From Scandinavium goeteborgense (GTDB taxonomy: Bacteria; Pseudomonadota; Gammaproteobacteria; Enterobacterales; Enterobacteriaceae): a DNA stretch of 64,000 bases. Location of the stretch: NCBI RefSeq assembly GCF_003935895.2, contig NZ_CP054058.1, positions 434,001-498,000 of the forward strand. The letters are read 5' to 3'. Below, one piece after another: positions 32,350 through 45,500 of the stretch (position 1 is its first letter; each line of letters starts with the position of its first letter). A model generated the notes under the pieces. The model had not been told where the DNA came from. It worked only from the letters and a program-made list of their open reading frames with translations, and searched no databases. The translations under genes and the position numbers were made by a program.

Positions 32350-33480
32350 ATGCAAAGCATGAACCCCACATCGCGATATCTTCAGGCCCTTAACGAGGGC
32401 AGTCATCAGCCCGATGACGTTCAGCGTGAGGCCGTCTCCCGGCTGGACACTATCTATCAGGAACTGATTCACCCTCCAACAGCAGCGGCTCCCGCCAGCG
32501 GTGGCCTACGGGCGAAGTTCGGCAAGCTGTTGGGCAAGCGTGAACCGACGGCAAACGCACCGGTTCGCGGCTTATATATGTGGGGCGGCGTGGGGCGAGG
32601 GAAAACCTGGCTGATGGACATGTTCTATCAAAGCCTGCCGGGTGAGCGTAAACAGCGCCTGCATTTCCATCGCTTCATGCTGCGCGTGCATGAAGAACTG
32701 ACGGCATTGCAGGGCCACAGCGATCCGCTGGAAATCGTCGCGGACCGTTTTAAATCTGAAACCGACGTGCTGTGCTTTGATGAGTTTTTTGTCTCCGACA
32801 TTACTGATGCGATGCTGCTCGGCGGCCTGATGAAAGCGCTATTCGCCCGTGGCATTACGCTGGTGGCCACCTCCAACATCCCGCCTGACGACCTGTACCG
32901 CAACGGCCTGCAACGCGCGCGCTTCCTTCCGGCCATCGACGCGATAAAAGAACACTGCGACATCATGAATGTCGACGCCGGTATTGATTACCGCCTGCGT
33001 ACGTTGACCCAAGCGCATCTGTGGCTGTCGCCGCTGAATGATGATACCCGCCAGCAAATGGACAAACTTTGGCTGGCACTGGCCGGTGAGAAGCGTGAGC
33101 AGATGCCGGTGCTGGAAATCAACCATCGCCCGCTGCCGACGCTTGGCGCCGAAAATCAGACCCTGGCGGTGTCGTTTGCGACGTTGTGTGTGGATGCCCG
33201 TAGTCAGCATGACTACATCGCGCTTTCGCGTTTGTTCCATACGGTAATGCTGTTTGACGTGCCGGTGATGACGGCGCTGATGGAAAGTGAAGCGCGTCGG
33301 TTCATTGCGTTGGTGGATGAATTTTACGAACGCCACGTCAAGCTGGTGGTTAGCGCGCAGGTGCCGTTGTATGACATCTATAAAGGAGAGCGCCTGAAAT
33401 TTGAATTCCAGCGCTGCCTTTCTCGATTGCAGGAGATGCAAAGCGAAGAGTACCTCAAGCGTGAGCATCTGGCGGGCTAA
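32350..33480 (+). CDS. zapE: Cell division ATPase ZapE
   Basis: AFG1-type P-loop ATPase that binds FtsZ and is needed for division under anaerobic or heat stress. The 376 residues contain the Walker A motif MWGGVGRGKTWLMD (about 77-90), Walker B VLCFDEFFVSD, and sensor-type VATSNIPP. It is divergent from zapG across a 190-base gap and precedes rplM, as in E. coli. Confidence 0.95.
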   Translation: MQSMNPTSRYLQALNEGSHQPDDVQREAVSRLDTIYQELIHPPTAAAPASGGLRAKFGKLLGKREPTANAPVRGLYMWGGVGRGKTWLMDMFYQSLPGERKQRLHFHRFMLRVHEELTALQGHSDPLEIVADRFKSETDVLCFDEFFVSDITDAMLLGGLMKALFARGITLVATSNIPPDDLYRNGLQRARFLPAIDAIKEHCDIMNVDAGIDYRLRTLTQAHLWLSPLNDDTRQQMDKLWLALAGEKREQMPVLEINHRPLPTLGAENQTLAVSFATLCVDARSQHDYIALSRLFHTVMLFDVPVMTALMESEARRFIALVDEFYERHVKLVVSAQVPLYDIYKGERLKFEFQRCLSRLQEMQSEEYLKREHLAG

Positions 33481-33506
33481 AAACCGTTTCAAATCACAAA
33501 AAGGGG

Positions 33507-33535
33507 TCGACCTTTGAAGTCGACTTCTCTATAAT
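33507..33535 (+). promoter_or_regulatory. Promoter of rplM-rpsI
   Basis: A perfect -10 TATAAT (33530-33535) lies 17 bases after a -35-like TCGACC (33507-33512). A C/G-rich discriminator (CCTGCGACCC) follows, as expected for a stringently controlled ribosomal promoter. GTCGAC hexamers at 33506-33511 and 33519-33524 form a dyad around the -35. Confidence 0.65.
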
Positions 33536-34533
<998 letters not shown>

Positions 34534-34570
34534 TTGTTTTTCTGCTTCGCGCAGAACAATTGGCGAAAAA

Positions 34571-34592
34571 ACCCGCTTCGGCGGGTTTTTTT
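34571..34592 (+). terminator. Terminator of rplM-rpsI
   Basis: ACCCGC and GCGGGT pair across a TTCG tetraloop. A T run follows and an A run precedes, so the stem extends. Confidence 0.9.
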
Positions 34593-34853
34593 ATGGATAA
34601 AATGGGCGTTATCCACAATCCCTCTCTCTCTTTTCAGCCTTTTTCAGCATTTCCAGCATACCCTCACCACAAGGTCTGCAAAATCTGGTAAACTATCTTC
34701 CAATTTTCTGCCCAAATGCGGGCGATTGTTCATTTTTTGTTTGTTTCGTTTTTGAACAGGAATGTCGTTCGACGCTTACGGGGCTTTTCCACTGGCCGGT
34801 CACATGTCGTGGCAGGTAGCAGTAAAAAATTCTGAATATACCTGGAGGTTTTC
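34593..34853 (+). other. Upstream region and leader of sspAB
   Basis: Together with the rpsI terminator this makes a 320-base gap. It contains an extended -10 (TGGTAAACT) with TAAACT at 34689-34694 and a T-rich leader. A GTTCA/TGAAC inverted repeat lies at 34728-34732 and 34754-34758. CTGGAGG at 34841-34847 is the sspA ribosome binding site. I see no further gene. Confidence 0.4.
34686..34694 (+). promoter_or_regulatory. Possible extended -10 promoter for sspAB
   Basis: TGGTAAACT provides TGn plus a TAAACT -10. No good -35 is visible, which extended -10 promoters can tolerate. It would give a leader of about 150 bases. Confidence 0.35.
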
Positions 34854-35492
34854 ATGGCTGTCGCTGCCAACAAACGTTCGGTAATGACGCTGTTTTCTGG
34901 TCCTACTGACATCTATAGCCATCAGGTCCGCATTGTGCTGGCTGAAAAGGGTGTCAGTTTTGAAATTGAGCTCGTGGAAAAGGACAATCCACCTCAGGAT
35001 CTGATTGACCTCAACCCGAATCAAAGCGTTCCGACACTGGTAGATCGCGAGCTGACCCTTTGGGAATCTCGCATCATTATGGAATATCTGGATGAGCGTT
35101 TCCCTCATCCGCCGCTGATGCCGGTTTATCCGGTTGCTCGCGGTGAAAGCCGTCTGTACATGCAACGCATCGAGAAAGACTGGTATACGCTTCTGCATAC
35201 CGTCCAGAACGGTTCGGCAGCACAGGCTGATGCAGCGCGTAAGCAGCTGCGTGAAGAACTGCTGGCCATCGCGCCAGTATTTACTCAGAAGCCATACTTC
35301 TTGAGCGATGAGTTCAGCCTGGTCGATTGCTATCTGGCTCCGCTGCTCTGGCGTCTGCCAGTCATGGGCATTGAGCTGGTGGGTGCAGGTTCTAAAGAGA
35401 TGAAAGCGTATATGACTCGCGTATTCGAACGTGATTCATTCCTCGCTTCCTTAACTGAACCCGAGCGTGAAATGCGTCTCGGTCGAGGCTAA
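34854..35492 (+). CDS. sspA: Stringent starvation protein A
   Basis: RNA polymerase-associated GST-fold protein that aids stationary-phase acid tolerance and lowers H-NS levels. It has 212 residues, as in E. coli. A thioredoxin-like N-terminal domain (about 10-85) contains SVMTLFSGPTDIYSHQVRIVLAEKG and NQSVPTLVDRELTLWES. A helical C-terminal domain contains LSDEFSLVDCYLAPLLWRL. Four bases separate it from sspB. Confidence 0.97.
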   Translation: MAVAANKRSVMTLFSGPTDIYSHQVRIVLAEKGVSFEIELVEKDNPPQDLIDLNPNQSVPTLVDRELTLWESRIIMEYLDERFPHPPLMPVYPVARGESRLYMQRIEKDWYTLLHTVQNGSAAQADAARKQLREELLAIAPVFTQKPYFLSDEFSLVDCYLAPLLWRLPVMGIELVGAGSKEMKAYMTRVFERDSFLASLTEPEREMRLGRG

Positions 35493-35496
35493 TTGA

Positions 35497-35991
35497 ATGG
35501 ATGTGTCACAGCTGACTCCACGTCGTCCTTATCTGCTGCGGGCATTCTATGAATGGCTGCTGGATAACCAGCTGACGCCACATCTGGTGGTGGACGTGAC
35601 GTTACCGGGTGTGCGTGTTCCGATGGAATACGCGCGCGACGGACAAATCGTTTTGAATATTGCCCCGCGTGCGGTGGGTAATCTGGAGCTGTCAAACGAC
35701 GACGTGAGCTTTAATGCACGCTTCGGCGGCGTACCGCGTCAGGTTGAAGTACCACTGGCAGCCGTGCTGGCTATCTACGCGCGTGAAAACGGCGCAGGTA
35801 CCATGTTCGAACCGGAAGCGGCGTACGACGAAGACATGACTCACGTCAACGACGACGCAGGCATCGGCGCGGAAAACGAAACGGTGATGTCGGTTATCGA
35901 CGGTGACAAGCCTGACAGCGATGACGACAACGATCCAGACGATACGCCGCCTCCGCGCGGTGGCCGTCCGGCGCTTCGCGTTGTGAAGTAA
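35497..35991 (+). CDS. sspB: ClpXP adaptor SspB
   Basis: Dimeric adaptor that delivers ssrA-tagged proteins and N-RseA to ClpXP. The 164 residues show the substrate-binding domain (about 4-115, MDVSQLTPRRPYLLRAFYEW through VPLAAVLAIYARENG). A flexible acidic linker rich in Asp and Pro follows, and the C-terminal ClpX-binding tail ends RGGRPALRVVK. It is cotranscribed with sspA and ends at a terminator. Confidence 0.97.
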   Translation: MDVSQLTPRRPYLLRAFYEWLLDNQLTPHLVVDVTLPGVRVPMEYARDGQIVLNIAPRAVGNLELSNDDVSFNARFGGVPRQVEVPLAAVLAIYARENGAGTMFEPEAAYDEDMTHVNDDAGIGAENETVMSVIDGDKPDSDDDNDPDDTPPPRGGRPALRVVK

Positions 35992-36002
35992 ATCCATAAT
36001 CC

Positions 36003-36026
36003 AACAGGTCCTTCGGGGCCTGTTTT
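36003..36026 (+). terminator. Terminator of sspAB
   Basis: AACAGGTCC and GGGCCTGTT pair across a TTCG loop with one G-T pair, followed by a short T run. Confidence 0.8.
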
Positions 36027-36116
36027 GTTATCTGCCCCCACTTTCGCCAGCCTGAAAATCCTGTGTTACTCTATGGACTCGATGTCACATACTGTCACCT
36101 GGCCCCGATAACCGCT

Positions 36117-36896
36117 ATGAACGCATTTGATCCTCAGGAAGAAGAGACTTCAGAAACCATTGGCCGCAGTCTGGGCCGCCGTCCGCTGGCGCGTAAAAAA
36201 CTGTCGGAAATGGTAGAAGAAGAGCTGGAGCAGATGATCCGCCGTCGCGAGTTTGCGGAAGGCGAACAGCTGCCCTCTGAGCGTGAGCTGATGACCTTCT
36301 TCAACGTGGGCCGCCCTTCGGTACGTGAGGCTTTAGCGGCACTCAAGCGTAAAGGCCTGGTGCAAATCAACAACGGTGAACGCGCCCGCGTGTCGCGTCC
36401 TTCCGCCGATACCATCATCAGCGAGCTTTCCGGCATGGCGAAAGATTTCCTCGCCCATCCCGGCGGCATCGCGCATTTCGAACAACTTCGCCTGTTTTTT
36501 GAATCAAGCCTGGTGCGCTATGCGGCTGAAAACGCCAGCGATGAGCAGGTCGAACGTCTGGCAAAAGCGCTGGAAATTAACAGCCAGTCGCTGGACGACA
36601 ACACGTTGTTCATTCGCTCAGACGTGGATTTTCACCGCGTGCTGGCCGAAATCCCCGGCAACCCCATTTTCATGGCGATCCACGTCGCATTGCTGGACTG
36701 GCTGATTGCTGCCCGCCCAAAAGTGGCCGACAGCGAGCTGCATCACCACAACAATGTCAGCTACCAGGAACACATTGCGATCGTCGATGCTATTCGTCGC
36801 CGTGATCCTGAAGACGCCGATCGCGCGCTCCAGACCCACCTGAACAGCGTTTCCGCCACCTGGCACGCCTTCGGGCAGATCAAAAAGAAAAAATAA
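36117..36896 (+). CDS. nanR: Sialic acid regulon repressor NanR
   Basis: GntR/FadR-family repressor of nanATEK and related genes, released by N-acetylneuraminate. The 259 residues show an N-terminal extension, a winged helix (about 30-95) with [36 protein letters not shown], and a C-terminal FCD effector domain with conserved histidines ([30 protein letters not shown]). I chose the ATG at 36117 (MNAFDP), matching the E. coli protein after its first residues; the frame continues to 36063. Its operator lies just downstream, before nanA. Confidence 0.95.
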   Translation: MNAFDPQEEETSETIGRSLGRRPLARKKLSEMVEEELEQMIRRREFAEGEQLPSERELMTFFNVGRPSVREALAALKRKGLVQINNGERARVSRPSADTIISELSGMAKDFLAHPGGIAHFEQLRLFFESSLVRYAAENASDEQVERLAKALEINSQSLDDNTLFIRSDVDFHRVLAEIPGNPIFMAIHVALLDWLIAARPKVADSELHHHNNVSYQEHIAIVDAIRRRDPEDADRALQTHLNSVSATWHAFGQIKKKK

Positions 36897-36919
36897 CCCT
36901 CCGATCCTGACGATCGTTT

Positions 36920-36935
36920 AGTGAAGCAGATCGCA
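36920..36935. promoter_or_regulatory. CRP-like site upstream of nanA
   Basis: AGTGA-AGCAGA-TCGCA matches eight of ten conserved CRP positions. From memory it is nearly the same sequence found upstream of E. coli nanA, where CRP activates the operon. It lies about 35 bases before the candidate -35. Confidence 0.55.
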
Positions 36936-36952
36936 AGATAAGCTTTCCGTAT

Positions 36953-36982
36953 TTGGCTGACGCATAAATGGGCTGGTATAAC
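36953..36982 (+). promoter_or_regulatory. Promoter of nanATEK
   Basis: TTGGCT (36953-36958) and TATAAC (36977-36982) are spaced by 18 bases. The -10 overlaps the first GGTATA repeat of the NanR operator, so repressor binding would block polymerase. Confidence 0.5.
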
Positions 36983-36997
36983 AGGTATAAAGGTATA
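36975..36997. promoter_or_regulatory. NanR operator, three GGTATA repeats
   Basis: GGTATA occurs at 36975-36980, 36984-36989 and 36992-36997, in tandem with spacers of three and two bases. This is the arrangement known for the E. coli nanA operator, where NanR dimers bind cooperatively. Confidence 0.9.
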
Positions 36998-37032
36998 TCG
37001 TTAATGTTACATCACTCATCTGAGAGGTTCGT

Positions 37033-37935
37033 ATGTCAGCCAATTTACGTGGAGTCATGGCCGCGTTGTTAACCCCGTTTACTCGTCAGCAGCAACTGGA
37101 TGAGCAAAGCCTGCGCCGTCTGGTGCGCTTTAATATTCAACAGGGGATCGATGGGCTCTATGTGGGCGGTTCCACCGGGGAAGCGTTTGTGCAGTCCGGA
37201 GCCGAGCGTCAACAGGTGCTGGAGATTGTGGCGGACGAGGCGAAAGGTCAGATCAAACTGATTGCGCACGTGGGCTGCGTCAGTACTGTGGAAAGTCAGC
37301 AGCTGGCGCAGGCGGCGAAGCGTTCTGGTTATGATGCCGTCTCGGCGGTCACACCGTTTTATTACCCGTTCAGCTTCGAAGAGCACTGCGATCATTACCG
37401 CGCGATCATTGATTCAGCGGACGGCCTGCCGATGGTGGTCTACAACATTCCTGCGCTGAGCGGCGTGAAGTTAAGTCTCGAACAGATCAACACCCTGGTA
37501 ACGCTGCCGGGCGTGGGTGCGCTGAAACAGACTTCCGGCGATCTGTATCAAATGGAGCAGATCCGCCGGGCGCATCCGAATCTGGTGCTCTACAACGGCT
37601 ACGATGAGATCTTCGCCTCCGGCCTGTTAGCCGGTGCCGATGGCGGGATCGGCAGCACGTACAACATCATGGGCTGGCGCTACCAGAATATCGTCAGTGC
37701 GCTGAAAGCGGGTGACATGGCGCGGGCGCAGCAGCTGCAAAGTGAATGCAACAAGGTTATCGACTTGCTTATCCAGACCGGTGTTTTCCGTGGGCTCAAG
37801 ACGGTACTGCACTACATGGACGTGGTGGATGTGCCGCTGTGCCGTAAGCCGTTCGCCCCAGTGGATGAGAAATTCCTGCCTGCGCTGAAGGCGCTGGCCA
37901 GCCAGCTGCAGCAGGAGTTGGCCCAGCAGCGTTGA
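37033..37935 (+). CDS. nanA: N-acetylneuraminate lyase NanA
   Basis: Class I aldolase that splits N-acetylneuraminate into N-acetylmannosamine and pyruvate. The 300 residues form a DHDPS-type barrel. [11 protein letters not shown] (about 46-56) binds the pyruvate carboxylate, YNIPALSG holds the catalytic tyrosine near residue 137, and [11 protein letters not shown] holds the Schiff-base lysine near residue 165. It is slightly longer at the C-terminus than E. coli NanA (297). It is the first gene of the nan operon, behind the NanR operator. Confidence 0.96.
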   Translation: MSANLRGVMAALLTPFTRQQQLDEQSLRRLVRFNIQQGIDGLYVGGSTGEAFVQSGAERQQVLEIVADEAKGQIKLIAHVGCVSTVESQQLAQAAKRSGYDAVSAVTPFYYPFSFEEHCDHYRAIIDSADGLPMVVYNIPALSGVKLSLEQINTLVTLPGVGALKQTSGDLYQMEQIRRAHPNLVLYNGYDEIFASGLLAGADGGIGSTYNIMGWRYQNIVSALKAGDMARAQQLQSECNKVIDLLIQTGVFRGLKTVLHYMDVVDVPLCRKPFAPVDEKFLPALKALASQLQQELAQQR

Positions 37936-37939
37936 CAGA

Positions 37940-37996
37940 TTGCCCGGTTCGCCGGGCAAAACCCAATGAAAACAGCGTGGGCGAAGCCCAACGCGG
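37940..37996. repeat. Pair of REP-like hairpins between nanA and nanT
   Basis: TTGCCCGG-TTCG-CCGGGCAA (37940-37959) is a perfect eight-base stem with a tetraloop. A second imperfect hairpin (GCGTGGGCGAAGCCCAACGC) follows at about 37976-37995. Neither has a T run. They probably stabilise the nanA mRNA or limit read-through to nanT. Confidence 0.5.
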
Positions 37997-38005
37997 GAGA
38001 GTGAC

Positions 38006-39499
38006 ATGAGTATGACTACCCAAAACATCCCGTGGTACCGCCATCTCGACAGGGCGCAGTGGCGGGCGTTTACCGCCGCCTGGCTCGGCTATTTGCTGGA
38101 TGGTTTTGATTTTGTGCTGATGGCGCTGGTGTTAACCGAAGTGCAAAGCGAATTTGGCCTGAGCACTGTGCAGGCCGCGAGCCTGATCTCTGCCGCGTTC
38201 ATCTCACGCTGGTTTGGCGGCCTGATGCTCGGCGCAATGGGCGACCGCTACGGGCGGCGTCTGGCAATGGTCACCAGTATCATTCTGTTCTCGGTCGGGA
38301 CGTTGGCGTGCGGTTTAGCGCCAGGCTTTACCACGCTGTTTATTGCCCGCCTGGTCATCGGCATGGGTATGGCGGGTGAATATGGCTCAAGCGCGACCTA
38401 CGTGATTGAGAGCTGGCCAAAGCATATGCGCAACAAGGCCAGCGGCTTCTTAATCTCCGGCTTTTCCGTGGGCGCCGTGATTGCCGCGCAAGTCTACAGT
38501 TTGGTTGTTCCGGTCTGGGGCTGGCGTGCGCTGTTTTTGCTCGGTATTTTCCCGATTGTCTTCGCCCTGTGGCTGCGTAAAAACATTCCCGAAGCGGAAG
38601 ACTGGAAGCAGAAGCACGCCGGGAAGGCACCGGTACGCACGATGGTCGATATTCTGTACCGCGGCGATCACCGGGTTATCAATATTTTCCTTACCATGGT
38701 GGCTGCAACTTCGCTGTGGTTCTGCTTCTCTGGCGAATTGCGAAACGCGGGCATGATCCTGCTGCTGGGCTTAATCAGCGCCCTCATCTTTATCAGCTTT
38801 ATGGTCCAGAGCAGCGGCAAACGCTGGCCCACCGGTGTGATGTTAATGGTGGTGGTGCTGTTTGCATTCCTGTACTCCTGGCCGATTCAGGCGCTGTTGC
38901 CTACCTACCTGAAAACCGAGCTGTTATACGATCATTCCACCGTGGCCCGGGTCCTGTTCTTTAGCGGATTTGGCGCGGCGGTCGGCTGCTGCGTCGGCGG
39001 TTTTCTCGGTGACTGGCTTGGGACCCGTAAAGCCTATGTTTGTAGTCTGCTGGCTTCACAATTGCTGATCATTCCTGTGTTTGCGATCGGCGGCACCAAC
39101 GTGTGGGTGCTCGGCCTGTTACTCTTTTTCCAGCAGATGCTGGGCCAGGGGATCTCGGGGATCTTGCCGAAACTGATCGGCGGCTATTTCGATACCGATC
39201 AACGCGCCGCCGGATTGGGCTTTACCTACAACGTCGGTGCAATGGGCGGGGCGATAGCGCCAGTGATCGGCGCCCTGATTGCGCAGAAACTGGATCTGGG
39301 TACCGCGCTGGGATCGTTATCGTTTGGCCTGACCTTCGTCGTCATTCTGTTGATTGGCCTGGATATGCCGACGCGCGTGCAGCGCTGGATCCGCCCGGAA
39401 GCAATGCGCACTCACGATGCCATCGACGGCAAGCCTTTTAGCGGCGCAGTGCCTTTGCGTGGCGGTAAAAGCGGTTTGATTAAATACCATGGAGATTAG
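38006..39499 (+). CDS. nanT: Sialic acid transporter NanT
   Basis: Major facilitator importer of N-acetylneuraminate by proton symport. The 497 residues have about 14 membrane segments, the NanT pattern with two extra helices in the centre (about 220-280). The family motifs [16 protein letters not shown] (about 31-46) and [14 protein letters not shown] (MFS loop 2-3) are intact. It is followed by nanE with one base between. Confidence 0.96.
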   Translation: MSMTTQNIPWYRHLDRAQWRAFTAAWLGYLLDGFDFVLMALVLTEVQSEFGLSTVQAASLISAAFISRWFGGLMLGAMGDRYGRRLAMVTSIILFSVGTLACGLAPGFTTLFIARLVIGMGMAGEYGSSATYVIESWPKHMRNKASGFLISGFSVGAVIAAQVYSLVVPVWGWRALFLLGIFPIVFALWLRKNIPEAEDWKQKHAGKAPVRTMVDILYRGDHRVINIFLTMVAATSLWFCFSGELRNAGMILLLGLISALIFISFMVQSSGKRWPTGVMLMVVVLFAFLYSWPIQALLPTYLKTELLYDHSTVARVLFFSGFGAAVGCCVGGFLGDWLGTRKAYVCSLLASQLLIIPVFAIGGTNVWVLGLLLFFQQMLGQGISGILPKLIGGYFDTDQRAAGLGFTYNVGAMGGAIAPVIGALIAQKLDLGTALGSLSFGLTFVVILLIGLDMPTRVQRWIRPEAMRTHDAIDGKPFSGAVPLRGGKSGLIKYHGD

Positions 39500-39500
39500 G

Positions 39501-40190
39501 ATGTCGTTACTTGAACACGTTGAATCCACGATCGGCAAAAATGGCGGGCTGATTGTCTCCTGCCAGCCGGTGCCGGGCAGCCCAATGGATAAGCCTGAGA
39601 TCGTCGCCGCCATGGCGCTGGCGGCAGAGCAGGCGGGCGCCGTGGCGCTGCGTATCGAAGGCATCGACAACCTGCGAGCCACGCGTTCACAGGTGACAAT
39701 CCCGATCATTGGCATCATTAAGCGCGATCTTTCTGATTCGCCGGTGCGGATCACGCCCTTTCTTGGAGATGTCGACGCGCTGGCTGTAGCCGGGGCTAGC
39801 ATCATCGCCTTCGACGGGACCAACCGCGTCCGGCCCGTTGAGGCTAGCGCGATCCTGGCGCGTATTCACCATCACGGTTTACTGGCGATGGCTGATTGTT
39901 CATCGCTGGAAGACGGAGTGAAATGCCATCGCGAAGGCGCAGAGATTATCGGCTCGACGTTATCAGGCTATCTCGGTGGCCCGGTGCCGGATCAACCGGA
40001 TCTGGCGCTGGTGAGTGCGCTCGCGAAAGCGGGCTGTCGGGTTATCGCCGAAGGACGCTATAACTCACCCGCGTTAGCCGCCCAGGCGATGCAGCACGGC
40101 GCGTGGGCCGTAACGGTAGGCTCTGCCATTACCCGGCTGGAGCATATCTGCCAGTGGTACCGCGATGCGTTAATAGAGGTGCAGCAATGA
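39501..40190 (+). CDS. nanE: N-acetylmannosamine-6-phosphate 2-epimerase NanE
   Basis: Converts ManNAc-6-P to GlcNAc-6-P. The 229 residues form a ribulose-phosphate-type barrel with [56 protein letters not shown] and [19 protein letters not shown], then [18 protein letters not shown]. The ATG at 39501 follows GGAGATTAGG, which overlaps the nanT stop. The stop overlaps the nanK start (ATGA), showing translational coupling. Confidence 0.95.
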   Translation: MSLLEHVESTIGKNGGLIVSCQPVPGSPMDKPEIVAAMALAAEQAGAVALRIEGIDNLRATRSQVTIPIIGIIKRDLSDSPVRITPFLGDVDALAVAGASIIAFDGTNRVRPVEASAILARIHHHGLLAMADCSSLEDGVKCHREGAEIIGSTLSGYLGGPVPDQPDLALVSALAKAGCRVIAEGRYNSPALAAQAMQHGAWAVTVGSAITRLEHICQWYRDALIEVQQ

Positions 40191-41053
40191 CGCTGCTGGC
40201 GGTGGATATTGGCGGCACCAAACTGGCGGCGGCGCTGATCGATGGCGACTTTCAGATAGTGGAACGCCATGAATGCCCCACGCCTGCCAGCAAAACGCCG
40301 CAGGCGCTAACCGCGAGCCTGGAAACGTTGCTTTCTCCGCTGGCGCAACGGGCGAAATGTGTGGCGGTGGCGTCCACGGGAATCATTCACCAGGGGATTT
40401 TAACGGCCATCAATCCGGGGAATCTCGGTGGACTGCTGCATTTTCCGTTACAAGAGACGGTTTCGCGCATCACCGGTTTGCCCTGTCTGGCCCTGAATGA
40501 TGCGCAGGCTGCGGCCTGGGCCGAATTTCAGGCGCTGGATGAGTCCATTGAAGACATGGCGTTTATCACCGTATCAACCGGGGTGGGCGGCGGAATAGTC
40601 AGTGGTGGAGAACTGTTGATGGGCAGCGGCGGTCTGGCAGGACATCTGGGCCACACACTGGCTGACCCTAACGGGCCGCGCTGTGGCTGTGGCCGTATCG
40701 GCTGCGTGGAAGCCATTGCCTCCGGGCGCGGAATTGCCGCCACGGCGCAAGGCCATCTGGCCGGACTGGATGCGAAAGCGATATTTGCCAAAGCGCGAGA
40801 AGGAGATGCCCAAGCGCAGAGCCTCATGCACCGTTCCGCGCAGGTGCTGGCGAGGCTAATCGCCGACGTCAAAGCCGTTACCGATTGTCAGCGAGTGGTC
40901 ATGGGCGGCAGCGTTGGGCTGGCCGACGGCTACTTAGCCTTGGTCGCTGACTACCTTTCACAAGAACCGACGGTATATCAGGTAACGCTGCAGGCTGCAC
41001 ATTACCGTCACGACGCCGGATTATTGGGCGCGGCAATGCTGGCGCAGCCATAA
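40187..41053 (+). CDS. nanK: N-acetylmannosamine kinase NanK
   Basis: ROK-family kinase that phosphorylates ManNAc at O6. The 288 residues have an N-terminal phosphate loop [17 protein letters not shown] (residues 3-19), [29 protein letters not shown] with the zinc-binding cysteines and histidine (about 152-180), and [13 protein letters not shown] near the end. The ATG overlaps the nanE stop. It is the last gene of the operon here: the nanQ (yhcH) gene that follows nanK in E. coli is absent, and a terminator comes immediately. Confidence 0.95.
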   Translation: MTLLAVDIGGTKLAAALIDGDFQIVERHECPTPASKTPQALTASLETLLSPLAQRAKCVAVASTGIIHQGILTAINPGNLGGLLHFPLQETVSRITGLPCLALNDAQAAAWAEFQALDESIEDMAFITVSTGVGGGIVSGGELLMGSGGLAGHLGHTLADPNGPRCGCGRIGCVEAIASGRGIAATAQGHLAGLDAKAIFAKAREGDAQAQSLMHRSAQVLARLIADVKAVTDCQRVVMGGSVGLADGYLALVADYLSQEPTVYQVTLQAAHYRHDAGLLGAAMLAQP

Positions 41054-41087
41054 AAAAAGCCCGGAAGCTTGCGCTCACCGGGCTTTT
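41054..41087. terminator. Bidirectional terminator between nanK and gltD
   Basis: AAAAAGCCCGG (41054-41064) pairs with CCGGGCTTTT (41078-41087). It ends both convergent operons and fills most of the 60-base gap between them. Confidence 0.85.
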
Positions 41088-41113
41088 ATCGCATCCGTCA
41101 GTATTCTGGCGGA

Positions 41114-42541
<1,428 letters not shown>

Positions 42542-45500
42542 TTACTGCGCCTGCACACGCAATTCTGCGGCGCTACGACTACGGTGACCCAACAGTGCTT
42601 TGACATCGCTGGACTTCGGTTTAACCAGGGCGAATTTCGCAGAGAACGCAGGCCAGTTAGCCAGAATTTCTTCGCCGCGCTGGGAACCAGTGAGCTGTAC
42701 ATGTTCGGTAATCAGTCCGCGCAGATGCTCTTCGTGAATCGCCAGAGAATCTACGTCCAGCACTTCCACCAGTTCCGGGTTCACGCGTTTGCGGAAATCA
42801 CCGTCTTCATCCAGCACGTAAGCGAAACCACCGGTCATGCCTGCGCCAAAGTTGACGCCGGTTTTACCCAGCACGCAGACGATGCCGCCAGTCATGTATT
42901 CACAGCCGTTATCGCCGATGCCTTCAACCACGGTGATTGCCCCGGAGTTACGCACGGCGAAACGTTCACCCGCACGGCCCGCAGCGTACAGACGACCGCC
43001 GGTCGCACCGTACAGACAGGTGTTGCCGATAATGCTGGCTTCGTGGCTGCGGAAAGCGGAACCGACCGGAGGACGAATGGCCAGCAGGCCGCCTGCCATG
43101 CCTTTGCCGACGTAGTCGTTGGCATCGCCGGTCAGGTAAAGCTCAACGCCGCCTGCGTTCCACACGCCGAAGCTCTGGCCTGCGGTGCCGCTAAAGTGCG
43201 CTTTAATCGGATCGGAAGCCAGACCCTGGTCGCCGTGCGTCTGGGCGATGTAGCCCGACAGCGTAGCGCCCACGGAACGGTCGGTGTTGCGAATATCAAA
43301 CCAGAACGTTTTGCTCTGCTTCTCATCGACAAACGGCTTCGCCTGCTGCAACAGCTGCGCGTTCAGCACACCGTTATCAAACGGCGGGTTGTGCTCGGTG
43401 CAGTACAGCGCTTTGCCAGGATGCGGCTCGGCGGTTTCCAGCAGTTTCGACAGGTTCAGCTTCTGCTGTTTGGCGGTGAAGCCCTCCAGCTCTTTGAGCA
43501 AGTCGGTGCGACCAATCAGGTCGACCAGACGCTTCACGCCCAGCTGCGCCATCAGCTCACGGGTTTCGCGGGCGATGAATTCAAAGTAGTTGGTCACTTT
43601 GAACGGCAGGCCGTGATAGTGGTTCTTACGCAGTTTTTCGTCCTGAGTTGCCACGCCCGTTGCGCAGTTGTTCAGGTGACAAATACGCAGGTATTTACAA
43701 CCCAGCGCTACCATTGGGCCTGTGCCGAAGCCAAAGCTTTCTGCGCCGAGGATAGCGGCTTTGATGATGTCGAGGCCGGTCTTAAGACCGCCATCCACCT
43801 GCAAACGGATTTTATGTCGCAGACCGTTAGCAACCAGTGCCTGTTGCGTTTCCACCAGGCCCAGTTCCCACGGACAACCCGCGTATTTCACGGAGGAAAG
43901 CGGGCTGGCGCCGGTACCACCGTCGTAACCGGCGATAGTAATCAGGTCGGCATAGGCTTTCGCCACGCCGGTGGCGATGGTGCCCACTCCCGGTTCGGAA
44001 ACCAGCTTCACGGAAATCATCGCTTTCGGGTTGACCTGTTTCAGGTCGAAAATCAGCTGCGCCAAATCCTCGATAGAGTAGATATCGTGGTGCGGCGGGG
44101 GAGAAATCAGGGTCACACCCGGCACGGAATAACGCAGTTTGGCAATGTACGGCGTGACTTTATCACCCGGTAACTGACCGCCTTCACCCGGTTTTGCACC
44201 CTGGGCGACCTTAATCTGAATCACATCGGCGTTCATCAGATACGCTGGGGTGACGCCGAAACGACCGGAAGCCACCTGCTTGATGCGAGACACTTTGTTG
44301 GTGCCATAGCGCGCAGGATCTTCGCCGCCTTCGCCGGAGTTGGAGTTACCGCCGATGCTGTTCATGGCTTCCGCCAGTGCTTCGTGGGCTTCCGGGCTCA
44401 GGGCGCCGATGGACATCGCCGCAGTGTCGAAACGTTTGAACAGTTCGGTCGCAGGCTCAACGTCGTTGATGCTGACTGCATCAGTACCTGGATTAATTGC
44501 CAGTAGATCGCGCAGCGTCGCCGCCGGGCGTTCGTTTACCAGCTTAGAATACTGCTGATAATCGCTGTACTCGCCAGTTTGTACCGCCTGTTGCAGGGTG
44601 CGAACCACGTCCGGGTTATAGGCGTGATATTCGCCACCGTGAACGTATTTCAGCAAACCACCCTGATCGAGCGGCTTGCGCGCCAGCCAGGCACGTTTGG
44701 ACAGGTTCAGCAGATCCTGCTGGAAGTCCTCAAAGCCTGCGCCGCCGATACGGCTGACCACGCCCTGGAAGCAGAGGTCTGACACGTCATCGTGCAGGCC
44801 AACGGCTTCAAACAGTTTCGAACAGCGATAAGATGCGATGGTCGAAATGCCCATTTTGGACATGATTTTGTACAGGCCTTTGTTGATGCCGTTCCGGTAG
44901 TTCAGCATCACGTGGCGGTAATCTTTTTCGATGGCTTTGCTGTCGACCAGCTTCGCCAGCGTTTCGTAGGCGAGATACGGGTAAATCGCGGTCGCGCCGA
45001 AGCCCAGCAGCACGGCAAAGTGGTGCGGATCACGGGCGCTTGCAGTTTCAACGATGATGTTGGCATCGCAACGCAGGCTCTTATCCACCAGGCGAGTCTG
45101 AATCGCGCCTACGGCCATTGGTGCTGGAACCGGCAGACGGTTTTTAGCGATGTTACGGTCGGACAGCACCAGCAGCACGGTGCCGTTGCGCACCATCTGC
45201 TCTGCTTTATCGCACAGCGCGTTGACGGTGGCTTCCAGGTTCGTTTCGGTCACGTCGTACGTGATGTCCAGCGTGTCGGCTCGGTAGTGATCTTCCGTCA
45301 GCGTGGTCAGCTGTTTGAAATCGGAGTACAGCAGAATCGGCGATTTGAAGCTCAGGCGGTGTGCCTGGCCTTCCGCTTCGCAGAAGACGTTCATTTCACG
45401 GCCGATACTGGTGGCGAGCGACATCACGTGCGCTTCACGCAGCGGATCGATTGGCGGGTTGGTCACCTGCGCAAACTGCTGGCGGAAGTAGTCGTAAATG

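Noticed and set aside
32160-32369. N-terminal extension of zapG by 70 residues
   Set aside because: The upstream part is not conserved, crosses the zapE start region, and the MTWEYALIG start with GGGAGAAG is the family start.
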